Origin: Alteromonas sp. LOR
GTDB lineage: Bacteria > Pseudomonadota > Gammaproteobacteria > Enterobacterales > Alteromonadaceae
Direction: 5' to 3'
Assembly (NCBI RefSeq): GCF_000753865.1
Contig: NZ_JQFW01000030.1
Span: 28,852-92,851 of the forward strand
Length of the DNA: 64,000 nt
Shown in pieces: positions 28,389-39,991 of the stretch. The notes beneath the pieces are model-generated. The model searched no databases. It had not been told where the DNA came from and was given only the letters and a program-made list of their open reading frames with translations. The translations under genes and the position numbers were made by a program. The number at the start of each line of letters is the position of its first letter. Position 1 is the stretch's first letter.

Positions 28389-28638
28389 GGCAACCACCTT
28401 ATTTATTCCAAGGACAAAACGCCTAATATCATAGTAGATATCAAAATTAGAATTCACTACCTAAGGTTGGGTATAAATCGCGTTATTTAGCGTAACTTAG
28501 TAACATCGCATAGGCATTGGGTGTGAAAATTTGTTTTCTATCAACAATTACGTCTAATTACATTTTTTACGTTGACCAAATCATAAGCACTCAGTAGCCT
28601 GAGTAGTAGAATAATAAATTGGAACGTTTGTTCGCTAT

Positions 28639-29847
28639 ATGGACTGGAATATTCAAACCCTTACCTTGCTATCAATACCACTGATAAGTGCAGTAGTTGG
28701 TTGGGCGACAAATTATCTTGCAGTTAAGATGATGTTTTACCCCATCGAGTTTGTGGGCATTAAGCCTTTTCTGGGCTGGCAGGGTCTCATTCCGGCTAAA
28801 CGTCGGCAAATGGCAGAAATAGAAGTAGAGCTTGTTTTAGGTAAGTTACTGAGCGTGGAGGAGCTTGCTCAACGGCTCGATCCCGATGAACTCACCAAAG
28901 CCATTGAACGCAGACTGAGCCAAGTTATTCGCAAAGTGGTTAATGATGTTATGGCCGAGTCTGCACCTCAAATGTGGGCAGCACTGCCGGTTCAAGGAAA
29001 GAATTTAGTTTACCAGCGCATTGAAAACGACATTCCGAATGTTGTGCATAAAATGGTTGATGATTTTCAGCACAATGTGTCCGAAATTCTCGATATTAAA
29101 GAACTCGTTGTTGAGCAACTGGTTAATTCACCAGAACTGATCAACGAAATTTTTCTCACAGCAGGCAGTAAAGAGTTTCCCTTTATCGTGCGTTCAGGGC
29201 TGTATTTTGGTTTTCTTTTTGGCTTGCCCACCATGCTGTTGTGGCACTTCTACCAAGCGTGGTGGATTTTACCTTTAGGCGGCTTGCTAGTGGGGTATGC
29301 CACAAACTGGATAGCCATTAAAATTATCTTCGAGCCCAAGCGGCCCCGAAAAATCGGCCCCTTTGTGGTTCAAGGCATGTTCTTAAAGCGTCAAAAAGAA
29401 GTGTCTGAGGTGTACTCGTCGATTATAGAAGAGAAGCTGATTACGCCTAAAAATATCACCAATATCATTTTACATGGCTCTGGGTCGGCGCAGCTACTCG
29501 AGCTTATTGAGCTGCATGTTAACGACGCTATTGAGCGCTATGTGGCCATTGCACAGCCTTATTTTGCACTTGGGGTAGGGTCAGAGAACTACCATAAAAT
29601 GAAAGCTTTAGCAGTGCAGCAAATTTTTGATAATTCGGAAAAATACCTGCTTTATGCCTACGATTATGCCAATGGCGCTATGCAAATAGGCCAAGACTTG
29701 AGCTTAAGAATGCAGGCGCTAAGTGCAGAAGAATTCGAAGGCGTGCTGCGTCCAGCGTACCAACAAGATGAGTGGAAATTGATATTAACCGGCGCGTTGC
29801 TAGGTATGGCCGCTGGCTTTATGCAGCTTTATTTGGTGTTTATGTAG
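28639..29847 (+). CDS. DUF445 family membrane protein
   Basis: A 402-residue protein with an N-terminal membrane segment, a pair near the middle and one at the C-terminus. The family's duplicated signature appears twice: VVGWATNYLAVKMMFYP near 20-36 and LVGYATNWIAIKIIFEP near 216-232, each followed by a PxxR-type segment. Function is unknown; the family is tied to envelope structures in other bacteria. It leads a three-gene operon with a TetR regulator and a wax ester synthase. Confidence 0.88.
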   Translation: MDWNIQTLTLLSIPLISAVVGWATNYLAVKMMFYPIEFVGIKPFLGWQGLIPAKRRQMAEIEVELVLGKLLSVEELAQRLDPDELTKAIERRLSQVIRKVVNDVMAESAPQMWAALPVQGKNLVYQRIENDIPNVVHKMVDDFQHNVSEILDIKELVVEQLVNSPELINEIFLTAGSKEFPFIVRSGLYFGFLFGLPTMLLWHFYQAWWILPLGGLLVGYATNWIAIKIIFEPKRPRKIGPFVVQGMFLKRQKEVSEVYSSIIEEKLITPKNITNIILHGSGSAQLLELIELHVNDAIERYVAIAQPYFALGVGSENYHKMKALAVQQIFDNSEKYLLYAYDYANGAMQIGQDLSLRMQALSAEEFEGVLRPAYQQDEWKLILTGALLGMAAGFMQLYLVFM

Positions 29848-29862
29848 GGAGCGTTTAGCGCA

Positions 29863-30540
29863 ATGAAAACAGCACAGCGTATCTTGCTTACTGCCTTGGC
29901 GATGTTTAATGAGCACGGAGAAAACTCCGTCACGAGTGTCGATATTGCCATCGAACTCGATATAAGCCCTGGCAACCTTTACTATCACTTTAAGGGCAAA
30001 GAAAGCATCGTGGTGGCGCTGATGAAAATGCACGAACAGCAAATGCAGGCATTACTGACCCAAGACAAGCTCGATACCTTAAGTGCAGAAGAAATAATGT
30101 ACTACCTGTATTTGCTTGTCGATAGCATTCACGTATTTCATTTTTTATATAAAAGCCCCGCTGACTTGGCAGAGAAATACCCACAGATAGTGAAGCGTCG
30201 GCAGCATATTTTGGCCAATCTTAAACGTCAAATCACATTTCTATTCGAATCGTTAGTGAAGCAGAAGGTGCTGATTGCTACCGACGCCGATCGCGTTTTA
30301 TTGGTCGAGCTTATACTGCTCATTATTACTCAGTCTTGTCAGTTCGATGAATTAAACAGTCATATGGATGATGAGACGCAACGCTTTCATGCCTTATCAC
30401 TCATGATGGTGAGTATTCTTCCGCGACTTGCTATGAATGAAGGTGAAAAGGCAAAACTGGTTGCCATACTCAATTCCCACGAGTTTGCCAATAATATAAA
30501 AAGCGAATCACCACTTTACGCCGTTAACGGGGATAAATAA
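29863..30540 (+). CDS. TetR-family transcriptional regulator
   Basis: A 225-residue regulator. The helix-turn-helix is in SVTSVDIAIELDISPGNLYYHFKGKESIV at residues 22-50; the C-terminal ligand-binding part is typical of TetR regulators of lipid genes. The start is 15 bp after the DUF445 gene and its stop overlaps the wax ester synthase start (TAATG). It probably controls this operon, perhaps in response to an acyl-CoA or fatty acid, but no operator was identified. Confidence 0.85.
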   Translation: MKTAQRILLTALAMFNEHGENSVTSVDIAIELDISPGNLYYHFKGKESIVVALMKMHEQQMQALLTQDKLDTLSAEEIMYYLYLLVDSIHVFHFLYKSPADLAEKYPQIVKRRQHILANLKRQITFLFESLVKQKVLIATDADRVLLVELILLIITQSCQFDELNSHMDDETQRFHALSLMMVSILPRLAMNEGEKAKLVAILNSHEFANNIKSESPLYAVNGDK

Positions 30541-31979
30541 TGTCAAAAACCCTTAGTTTCTTAGACAAATCGTTCTGGATAACGGAGTCTGATGAAAACC
30601 CAAAGCACGTGGCGTGTTTGCAGCTACTAGCGCTCCCTAAAAACGCCGATAAAAAAACCTACGTACCGACACTGTTTAATGAGATAAAAAGCTACACTCG
30701 GGCCACATCGCCTTTTAGTTGCGCAGTGAAAACCTTCCTTGGATACCCCATTGGGTTCAAGCCGGTGAAAAAGCTGCACATGGATTACCATGTGCAAATT
30801 CACCGGGTAGCAAATGTGCAAAACAGAGAAGCCCTCGACGCCTTTGTCGCCCGTCTTCACGCCTCCCGTTTAGACCCCGACAAGCCCCTTTGGCAATACC
30901 ATTTTATTTTTGATGAGATTAGCGACACCTTTGCCATTTATGCCCGCGTACATCACATGTATGGCGATGGCACCACGTTAGTTCGCTGGTTCCAAGCGGG
31001 CTATGTCTCACACTCTACTGACGGCAAATTTACGCCCATTTGGGCAACTAAGCGGCTTAGAAATAAAAAGCGGGATCCGATCAGTCTGGTGAAACGTCTT
31101 GTTGGCGTGGGATATGCTCTTAAAACCGTATTTGATTTGTTGGTTATTTTTGTCCGAATCTTTATGAAGCTGCTTAGAGTTAACCCGCACTATATGCCGG
31201 TGCCGTTCACCGGTACCAAAACCATGCTTACCGGGCAGGTTAAAGCGGGAAGGGCAGTGGCAACTGTCGATTTAGATTTTAAACGGGTAAAAGCATTAGC
31301 GCGGCGCACCCGATCTACTGCAAACGAAGTGTTGTTGTGTGCATTTGATATTGGTGTACACAAACTGCTTAAAGAGCACGGCCAGGTATTTAAAAAGGCG
31401 CTGTACACCAATATGCCAATTAACCTTCGCAAACCGGGTGAAAAGACCACCGGCAACAAAATCGCGATTGTTCCGGTAAAGCTTGCCCATGGCGAAAACG
31501 ATCCTTACCTTAGGTTAAGACAGATAGTCGTTAACCATCGCATAGTGAAGCACGCGGCTCAGCATGCTCGCCCGGCTGCGTTTAGTGGCTACACGATTGT
31601 TATTCAATCGATGGCATTGGTTTTCGAGTGGCTGCGCTTATCAAACGTGGTAAAGCCCATTGCCAATATACTTATTTCTAATGTGCCGGGTCCTAAAGAA
31701 ACGCGATATTTAAAAGATGCCAAGCTACTTGCCTGTTACCCCATATCAACAATGACACCGGGAGGCGGAGTGAACATTACTTTTATGACTTATGCCGACA
31801 CCGCTAACGTGGGTCTTGTGTGTTGCAATAAAAACGTAGAATCTCTGCAGCCACTCGCTCTTTATGTGAAAGAAGCCTTTGATATGCTAGAGGCAAGTGT
31901 GGATGACCCTAGATTAAACATTGATGATATTGGTGAACACATCGATAAAGTGCCGCTTTCTATAGTGACTGACCATTAG
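30540..31979 (+). CDS. Wax ester synthase/diacylglycerol acyltransferase (WS/DGAT)
   Basis: A 479-residue bifunctional acyltransferase of the bacterial WS/DGAT family. The catalytic motif HHMYGDG (HHxxxDG) is at residues 138-144, the N-terminus opens LSFLDKSFWITES and the C-terminal DUF1298 part has NILISNVPGPKE and GGGVNITFMTY. It joins acyl-CoA to long-chain alcohols or diacylglycerol to make storage lipid. It is translationally coupled to the TetR gene. With FadD, phasins and patatin nearby it forms a lipid-rich neighbourhood. Confidence 0.92.
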   Translation: MSKTLSFLDKSFWITESDENPKHVACLQLLALPKNADKKTYVPTLFNEIKSYTRATSPFSCAVKTFLGYPIGFKPVKKLHMDYHVQIHRVANVQNREALDAFVARLHASRLDPDKPLWQYHFIFDEISDTFAIYARVHHMYGDGTTLVRWFQAGYVSHSTDGKFTPIWATKRLRNKKRDPISLVKRLVGVGYALKTVFDLLVIFVRIFMKLLRVNPHYMPVPFTGTKTMLTGQVKAGRAVATVDLDFKRVKALARRTRSTANEVLLCAFDIGVHKLLKEHGQVFKKALYTNMPINLRKPGEKTTGNKIAIVPVKLAHGENDPYLRLRQIVVNHRIVKHAAQHARPAAFSGYTIVIQSMALVFEWLRLSNVVKPIANILISNVPGPKETRYLKDAKLLACYPISTMTPGGGVNITFMTYADTANVGLVCCNKNVESLQPLALYVKEAFDMLEASVDDPRLNIDDIGEHIDKVPLSIVTDH

Positions 31980-32040
31980 GGCTTTCTTGATTTAGCATTA
32001 GGGCTATGTTGATTAAGCGCCAGGGTTATGTTGATTAACC
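31975..32040 (+). repeat. Tandem repeat, 22-bp period, three units
   Basis: Units begin at 31975, 31997 and 32019 and share AGGGYTATGTTGATTAA or a close variant, with a partial fourth copy after 32041. The repeat begins at the stop codon of the wax ester synthase gene. Confidence 0.75.
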
Positions 32041-32062
32041 GATGCATTGATTAAGCGCTTCG

Positions 32063-32815
32063 TTAGACGAGATAAAAGCGAAGTCGGTCGTCTTCTACGC
32101 GCACACTTTTGCCAACCCGTGCAAACAGGGCCTCGCGCCAATGCGACTCGCGCATGGTATGACTCAGATTAGCGGTATTAAGCTCACTTTGAATGGCTTG
32201 GTTAATTTGCGGTTTGTGATAGTCCAATACCGCTTGTTTAGAGCCTGATAAATAGAGCTTTAAATATTCAGCAGCCACATCTGACGTGCCAACGGTAAAC
32301 AGAGACATTGCCGAGCGCAGTGACGATGTCACTAAATTATTAATGCCCTGCGGAAAGAATTTATTCAACAGGTAGCGAGAGTCTTGTATCAGCGCGTAAT
32401 TGTCATTGACCAGTGTGATGGTGTCGATATTGACGTGGGTGAGTAATACGGTTTTACTTATTTCATCGTATTGAGGCGTTGCGCTTGATACAACCACAAG
32501 GTGCGCTCGATACAATGTGTTATTAGCCACGTCGATATTAATAGTGGCAAGACACTGAAGCACCAGTTTATTATTTTCATTATCGAAGGCTATTTCGCCC
32601 TCCTGAACGTTGACCGAGCCAGTACCAATAGGAATATTAAGTGGAAAACGGTGGGGGAAGAGGTCGGCTATTAACTCGTGAAGTTCTTCTTTTGTGAAGT
32701 CATCAAAGCGCAGTTTACCGAGTTTGATAAGCAGTCTAGCAATGAGTAGCTTACACCTATCTTTAAGCGGCATGGGCGATGGTTGACTGTCGATTGACGG
32801 TGAAGAGAGAGGCAT
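32063..32815 (-). CDS. Hypothetical protein, DUF1439-like fold possible
   Basis: A 250-residue protein with no signal peptide, and no membrane segment apparent beyond a weak N-terminal helix. The central part alternates short beta strands (VNVQEGEIAF, KLVLQCLATINIDV, LYRAHLVVVSSA) followed by amphipathic helices, a pattern similar to lipid-binding DUF1439-type proteins, but this is a weak impression. The ORF is well formed and convergent with the wax ester synthase gene. No known function was recognised. Confidence 0.65.
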   Translation of the reverse strand: MPLSSPSIDSQPSPMPLKDRCKLLIARLLIKLGKLRFDDFTKEELHELIADLFPHRFPLNIPIGTGSVNVQEGEIAFDNENNKLVLQCLATINIDVANNTLYRAHLVVVSSATPQYDEISKTVLLTHVNIDTITLVNDNYALIQDSRYLLNKFFPQGINNLVTSSLRSAMSLFTVGTSDVAAEYLKLYLSGSKQAVLDYHKPQINQAIQSELNTANLSHTMRESHWREALFARVGKSVRVEDDRLRFYLV

Positions 32816-32966
32816 AGCGACGGTGTAGACCTTTGTATTAACACTGAGAACACTTCAAGACTATTATGTTTTGTGAAAGTTACAACATAAAACTTTCCCG
32901 AAGCACGGCTAATTTGCTAATCTGGTCTTACCACAACCTTTTATTAACAATTAGAGCGTCAACAGC

Positions 32967-33014
32967 TAGGCCGTTAATAAATAGAGCATTAATGAATAGG
33001 CTATTAATAAATAG
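32967..33014 (+). repeat. Tandem repeat, 30-bp period, two units
   Basis: TAGGCCGTTAATAAATAG at 32967 and TAGGCTATTAATAAATAG at 32997 are near copies 30 bp apart, in an AT-rich leader of the following gene; AATAAATA-type words continue to about 33033. Confidence 0.65.
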
Positions 33015-33077
33015 CGCAGTGCACAATAAATAACAAGCGCTTGGCGTTCTACCCATCCCGTTTTTGGAGCAGTGACT

Positions 33078-34727
33078 ATGAGTGAAATACAAGGTAAGTA
33101 CGACTACATCATTGTAGGAGGAGGCTCTGCGGGAGCGGTGTTAGCGACTCGATTGTCTGAAAATCCGGCCCTTGATATTTTACTTATCGAAGCGGGCGCA
33201 AAAGACACCAACCCTATGATCCACATTCCCTTTGGCATTTCCTTGTTAAGTCGCTTCGAAGGCATTGGTTGGGGATATCACACTGCACCGCAAAAAGAGA
33301 TGTACGACCGAGAACTCTTCTGGCCGCGGGGAAAAACCCTAGGCGGCAGCAGCTCTGTTAATGCTATGTGCTATATACGTGGCCAAGCCGAAGATTACGA
33401 TCGCTGGGCGTTTGAGGAAGGCGCGGTGGGGTGGTCGTTTGACGAGGTACTGCCTTACTTCAAACGTGCTGAAAACTTTGAAGAAGGGGCTGATGAGTTC
33501 CATGGCACAGGTGGTCCACTTAATGTGAGTAAGCTTCGTCATACTAGCGTGCTCTCCGATGCTTTTGTTGGCGCAGCCTCCTATGGTGGCTATCAGCAAA
33601 TCGATGACTTTAATCGCGACCACCGAGAGGGTATAGGTTATTACCACGTTACTCAGGTTAACGGGCAGCGTTGCTCTACGGCGAAAGGCTATTTATCACA
33701 AGCAAAACACCGTAATAATCTCACTGTGCTCACCAAAGTGGCTGCTGAAAAAGTTGTGTTAAAAGACAAACGCGCGGTGGGGGTGCAGGTAAGAGAAAAA
33801 GGCTCTGTGGCCACGTATTTTGCCAAAAGTGAAGTGATCTTGTGCGGCGGTGCAATTAATTCACCGCAGTTGCTAATGCTCTCAGGTATTGGTCCTCGCC
33901 ATGAGTTGGAAGAGAAAGGTATTTACGTCCACCAAGATTTACCTGGCGTGGGCCAAAATCTGCAGGACCATCTCGATGCAATTGTGCAGTTTACCTGTGA
34001 GGCTCGTGAAGGGTATGCCGTTGCCGCAGGTGCACTGCCTAAGTACGTTAAAGCAACGGCAGAATATGCCCTTAAGCGCGACGGCATTTTTTCTTCCAAC
34101 ATTGCCGAAGCAGGTGGTTTTTTACGCTCGTCAAATGCAGGTGAATACCCTGATATTCAGCTTCACTTTTTACCCGCCATACTTAACGATCACGGCAGAC
34201 AAGTTGCCTTCGGTTACGGTTACGGACTGCACGTATGCTGCCTATATCCCAAAAGTCGCGGTACTGTATCGCTACAAAGCAATCACCCCGCAGACCATGC
34301 GCTTATCGATCCGAACTACCTCAGTGCGGTGGAAGATCAGCAGGTGATGATTGACGGGGTAAGAATTGCCAGAAAGTTACTTGCTGCTCCCGATTTCGAA
34401 AAGTTTAAGGGAAGTGAGCTATATCCAGGTGTTGAGGCAGAAACTGACGAAGAAATTTTGGAGTTTTTGCGAGAGCGTGCTGAAACTATCTATCACCCAA
34501 TAGGGACCTGTAAAATGGGTAGCGAATCCGATGAGTTGGCCGTGGTCGATTCCCAGTTGAAAGTAAGAGGAATTGAAGGATTACGAGTAGTCGATGCGTC
34601 GGTTATGCCAAGTCTTATTGGCGGTAACACTAACGCACCTACGGTTATGATTGCAGAGCGAGCAGCCGACTTTATTAAGGCCACTCATGAAGGGCAGCCA
34701 ATACCCATTCAAACTGCGTCGGCGTAG
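33078..34727 (+). CDS. GMC-family alcohol/choline-type dehydrogenase
   Basis: A flavoprotein oxidoreductase of about 549 residues. GGGSAGAVLATRL (FAD motif) is near residue 15-27, RGKTLGGSSSVNAM near 82-95, and the catalytic YHPIGTCKMG and GGNTNAPT segments are near the end. It is clearly related to but distinct from betA at 1480-3132. The neighbours (TetR gene, dienoyl-CoA isomerase, fadH) suggest oxidation of an aliphatic alcohol feeding beta-oxidation rather than choline. I use ATG 33078, eight bases after GGAG, in place of the GTG at 33072. Confidence 0.88.
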   Translation: MSEIQGKYDYIIVGGGSAGAVLATRLSENPALDILLIEAGAKDTNPMIHIPFGISLLSRFEGIGWGYHTAPQKEMYDRELFWPRGKTLGGSSSVNAMCYIRGQAEDYDRWAFEEGAVGWSFDEVLPYFKRAENFEEGADEFHGTGGPLNVSKLRHTSVLSDAFVGAASYGGYQQIDDFNRDHREGIGYYHVTQVNGQRCSTAKGYLSQAKHRNNLTVLTKVAAEKVVLKDKRAVGVQVREKGSVATYFAKSEVILCGGAINSPQLLMLSGIGPRHELEEKGIYVHQDLPGVGQNLQDHLDAIVQFTCEAREGYAVAAGALPKYVKATAEYALKRDGIFSSNIAEAGGFLRSSNAGEYPDIQLHFLPAILNDHGRQVAFGYGYGLHVCCLYPKSRGTVSLQSNHPADHALIDPNYLSAVEDQQVMIDGVRIARKLLAAPDFEKFKGSELYPGVEAETDEEILEFLRERAETIYHPIGTCKMGSESDELAVVDSQLKVRGIEGLRVVDASVMPSLIGGNTNAPTVMIAERAADFIKATHEGQPIPIQTASA

Positions 34728-34756
34728 GGTTCGGTGTAGTGAAGCGCCCCTGCGCT

Positions 34757-35458
34757 TTAGACTTTGTTCGATGCCTGCATAAATAAATCTGCAGCACAGT
34801 CACACATTTCTTGAATGTGGCTGCTGTCTGCATAAATACCATCTATCAACAGGCGTGCTATGCCATGAAGCGTACCCCACGTAACCTGTGCTAGTCGCAG
34901 AGCGTCTTGATTGTCCGGCAGCAATCCCTTGTTTTGCCAAAATTTAGTCATCGTTACCTGAAACTGGAAACAGGGAAAGGCCACATCTTTTAAGTCGCCG
35001 GTGGCCGCGTTGTTCTGCCAAATGGTGCGGCCAAACATAAGTTCATACATTTCAGGGTTAGCTGCCGCATAGCCTACGTATTCACAAACGAACTCTCTAA
35101 AGCGTGCACTGGGTGTTTTATCTTCTTGTTCGAATATGCGTTTTGCTGTTGAGTGCCAATCGCTAAAACCCTTTGCGGCAATGGCGCTAAGCAGTGCGCT
35201 TTTATCTTTAAAATGGTGATAGGGCGCAGTACGAGATACGCCTGCATCTTCAGCTAGCTTGCGTAAAGACAAACTATCTACCCCATGTTCGGATAAGCGC
35301 TTTGCTGCCGCGTTTAAAAGGGCAGTGCGAAGGTCTCCGTGATGATAAGACTGGGCCGCACTTGATACTGCATTTGAAATTGTATTTACCGCTGCATCTG
35401 TTGCTGAAGTAACCACGTCGTCTGCCTCCCTCGTATCCGTCACATTTACTGCACTCAT
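34757..35458 (-). CDS. TetR-family regulator
   Basis: A 233-residue regulator with an unusual Ala/Ser/Val-rich N-terminal extension of about 35 residues before the conserved SYHHGDLRTALLNAA. The helix-turn-helix is in SLRKLAEDAGVSRTAPYHHF. The C-terminal domain has WGTLHGIARLL, typical of the TetR group with a WHG motif. It is convergent with the GMC gene and divergent from the dienoyl-CoA isomerase gene, so it may regulate either. The true start could be internal to the extension. Confidence 0.82.
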   Translation of the reverse strand: MSAVNVTDTREADDVVTSATDAAVNTISNAVSSAAQSYHHGDLRTALLNAAAKRLSEHGVDSLSLRKLAEDAGVSRTAPYHHFKDKSALLSAIAAKGFSDWHSTAKRIFEQEDKTPSARFREFVCEYVGYAAANPEMYELMFGRTIWQNNAATGDLKDVAFPCFQFQVTMTKFWQNKGLLPDNQDALRLAQVTWGTLHGIARLLIDGIYADSSHIQEMCDCAADLFMQASNKV

Positions 35459-35734
35459 CGCTGTAGTCTCATTCTCTACGCACCTTCTATTTGCACTCTC
35501 TATTTAATGTGTATTCGGTTTTTGCTGCCTGCGGATTTTTACTCTTTCGTGATATCAAATATCTCGTGATCACTCATACAAAGATATGAACCGCCTCGCG
35601 GCATTCGCCATTTTACTCGATAGTTTTATAAAAAGGCTACTTTATCTTGACACCGTCAACATAGCCTTTTATCTTGACGCTGTCTAGTTTGCAAAAATGT
35701 TAATAGGATTTTCACCATGGAGACACCGTAAACC

Positions 35735-36574
35735 ATGAAATACTCTACGCTAGAAGTTAAATACGAAGGGCTGATTGCACATGTTGTGCTTAATCGTCCA
35801 GAGGCGATGAACAGCATGAACCCGGCGTTTTGGACCGAGTTCCCCGCGGCCGTTCGTGCCATCGATGACGAGGCCAAAGCGCGGGTCATTATAGTGTCGT
35901 CAACAGGCAAGCATTTTTCTGCTGGTATGGACTTAGCGGTGTTCTTGAACATGAAGGAAGATTTTAAAGGCGATCCTTCTCGTCGTGCAGAGCGCATGAG
36001 ACGCACAGTAAAAATGCTGCAAGACAGCTTTACCGCTATTGAAGAAGCCCGTATGCCGGTGATAGGTGCTGTGCAAGGCGGCGCCATTGGCGGTGCGGTA
36101 GACTTATTAAGTGCGTGTGATATGCGCTATTGCACTAACGATGCCTTCTTTTCAATTAAAGAAACACAGCTTGGTATGACTGCCGATGTAGGTACCCTTC
36201 AGCGACTGCCTAAGTTAATTCCCATTGGCATGGTTAAAGAGCTTGCGTATACGGGCAGAAACTTTGGTGCGCAAGAAGCGCAGCAGCTGGGTTTCGTGAA
36301 TGAGGTTTTCGAAAGCCAAGAGGCGATGCTTGAGGCTGTCACAAAGGTGGCTACGCAGATAGCGGCGAATTCTCCTTTGGCTGTTTCAGGCACGAAAACC
36401 ATGATCAATTATGCTGTCGAGCACAGTGTTTCAGAGAGCTTAGATTATATGGCGACATGGCAAGCTGGCATGTTTCATATGGAAGACGTTTTCACTGCGA
36501 TGGAATCACAAAAAAAGCAGCAACAACCAGAATTTCCGCCGCTACATGGCGCTGTAAAACAAATGAAATCGTAG
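35735..36574 (+). CDS. Delta(3,5)-delta(2,4)-dienoyl-CoA isomerase (crotonase fold)
   Basis: A 279-residue crotonase-family protein. The oxyanion-hole segments are HFSAGMDLAVF near 66-76 and QGGAIGGAVDLL near 111-122. The stretch TADVGTLQRLPKLI near 149-162 is the mark of the ECH1-type dienoyl-CoA isomerases, in which this Asp is catalytic. The enzyme shifts double bonds of odd-position unsaturated fatty acids during beta-oxidation, feeding 2,4-dienoyl-CoA reductase, whose gene follows after 54 bp. The pairing supports the specific call over plain enoyl-CoA hydratase. Confidence 0.87.
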   Translation: MKYSTLEVKYEGLIAHVVLNRPEAMNSMNPAFWTEFPAAVRAIDDEAKARVIIVSSTGKHFSAGMDLAVFLNMKEDFKGDPSRRAERMRRTVKMLQDSFTAIEEARMPVIGAVQGGAIGGAVDLLSACDMRYCTNDAFFSIKETQLGMTADVGTLQRLPKLIPIGMVKELAYTGRNFGAQEAQQLGFVNEVFESQEAMLEAVTKVATQIAANSPLAVSGTKTMINYAVEHSVSESLDYMATWQAGMFHMEDVFTAMESQKKQQQPEFPPLHGAVKQMKS

Positions 36575-36625
36575 TTTCAGCAGGCACTGATAACAACATA
36601 ATTACGACTCTAATTTCAGGAATAG

Positions 36626-38671
<2,046 letters not shown>

Positions 38672-38692
38672 TTTTCACCTTTGTTGCAGCAT

Positions 38693-38728
38693 AAAAAAAG
38701 GAGCCTTAACATTTGGCTCCTTTTTTAT
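38693..38728. terminator. Rho-independent terminator after fadH
   Basis: AAAAAAAGGAGCC and GGCTCCTTTTTT pair around TTAACATTT. A-tract and T-tract make it potentially bidirectional, ending also the thiamine operon. A separate perfect stem CATCTATC/GATAGATG at 38858-38880 overlaps the thiH stop but lacks a T-tract. Confidence 0.9.
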
Positions 38729-38866
38729 TGCTTGTTGTCTCGCCTTGAAATACGCTGATGGCTGCCGAACGTGTTTGTTTTGAGCCTATTTTGCAAGCCT
38801 CTATATCAAAAGTCTCCTTAAACAGCCTTCGTAAAACGCGTTTAACACGGCTAAGGCCATCTATCA

Positions 38867-39991
38867 CTAAGCGATAGATGAAAATGCAAGCCAGTCTTTA
38901 TACACCGCGTCCAGTCCTTGCTTTGTAATTGCATCAACGACTTGTTCTACAGGCCGGTTATCATCAATATCAAATTGACTAAGGGCCTCAGTGGGTTGGC
39001 TGTAGCCTCCGGGCTGAGTTTGCGATGCCGCTGACATACTGGTTATACCTAATGAAAGCGCGCCGTCTCTAAACCTTGCCGATTCCCGAGTTGATAAAGA
39101 CAGTTCGGCTTGAGGGTTAAATAATCGGTGTGCACAGATAAGTTGAAGCAGCTGCCTTTCGTCTGGAAGTTGAGCGTTTTGCAGCTGGTTTGCGCCGCCT
39201 TCGCAGCGCCTAAGGCGAGGAAACGAAATTGAAACTCGGCTTCGCCAATAGTGTTGCTGTAGCAGCTGGCCATGGAGCGCTGTCATTACGCTGTCTACAC
39301 GCCAATCTCCTAAGCCAAGCAGCGCACCAATACCAATTTTGTCGATGCCTGCTTTACCAAGGCGATCGGTGGTTTCTAGTCGCCATAAAAAATCCTGCTT
39401 TTTGCCTCGCTGGTGATATTTTGCGTAATGCTGTGGCGAGTAGGTCTCTTGATATACCAATACCGCGTCTAAGCCCAGCGCTTTTAGCTTGGCATAATCA
39501 TCAAGCTTTAGCGGCTGCACCTCCATCATAAGGTAACTTACATTATGCCGTATTGCCTTAAGCACACGCTCAAAATAGTGAACACCTACTTTAGTTTCGT
39601 GTTCACCGGTTACCAGCAATACATTCTCGAAACCCATATGCTTAATGGCACTTATTTCGTTTTGTATCTCATTGATATCAAGGGTGGTGCGCTTAATCTT
39701 TTTGCTCATGGTAAAGCCGCAGTATGTGCACTCATTGGCACATAAGTTAGACAGATACAAAGGCACGAACAAGCTCATGGTATTGCCAAATCGATGGCGA
39801 GTGCGCTGTTGCGACAGTGCGGCCATGTCTTCTAAATAGGGCAGCGCGGCGTGAGAGACTAGCGCCATAAAGTCATCGATATCAAGGGTGTGCTTAATGA
39901 GCGCGCGCTCCACATCTTTTTCCGTTTTAGCATTAAGCGATAAGGCGATATGGGCTAAATCTTGCTTCAATAATTGTCGGGCTACGTCCAT
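38867..39991 (-). CDS. thiH: 2-iminoacetate synthase ThiH
   Basis: A radical SAM tyrosine lyase of 374 residues that forms dehydroglycine for the thiazole of thiamine. The cluster motif CANECTYCGF (CxxxCxxC) is at about residues 83-92, and VLLVTGEHETKVG and SISFPRLRRC are typical of ThiH. It is the last gene of the operon and its start abuts the thiG stop. It partners with ThiG. Confidence 0.95.
   Translation of the reverse strand: MDVARQLLKQDLAHIALSLNAKTEKDVERALIKHTLDIDDFMALVSHAALPYLEDMAALSQQRTRHRFGNTMSLFVPLYLSNLCANECTYCGFTMSKKIKRTTLDINEIQNEISAIKHMGFENVLLVTGEHETKVGVHYFERVLKAIRHNVSYLMMEVQPLKLDDYAKLKALGLDAVLVYQETYSPQHYAKYHQRGKKQDFLWRLETTDRLGKAGIDKIGIGALLGLGDWRVDSVMTALHGQLLQQHYWRSRVSISFPRLRRCEGGANQLQNAQLPDERQLLQLICAHRLFNPQAELSLSTRESARFRDGALSLGITSMSAASQTQPGGYSQPTEALSQFDIDDNRPVEQVVDAITKQGLDAVYKDWLAFSSIA

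Noticed and set aside
33078..34727. A second betA copy
   Set aside because: Same family but clearly diverged and set among fatty-acid genes, so not a duplicate choline dehydrogenase by context.
35656..36087. 143-residue minus-strand frame
   Set aside because: Shadow of the dienoyl-CoA isomerase gene, whose motifs are clear.
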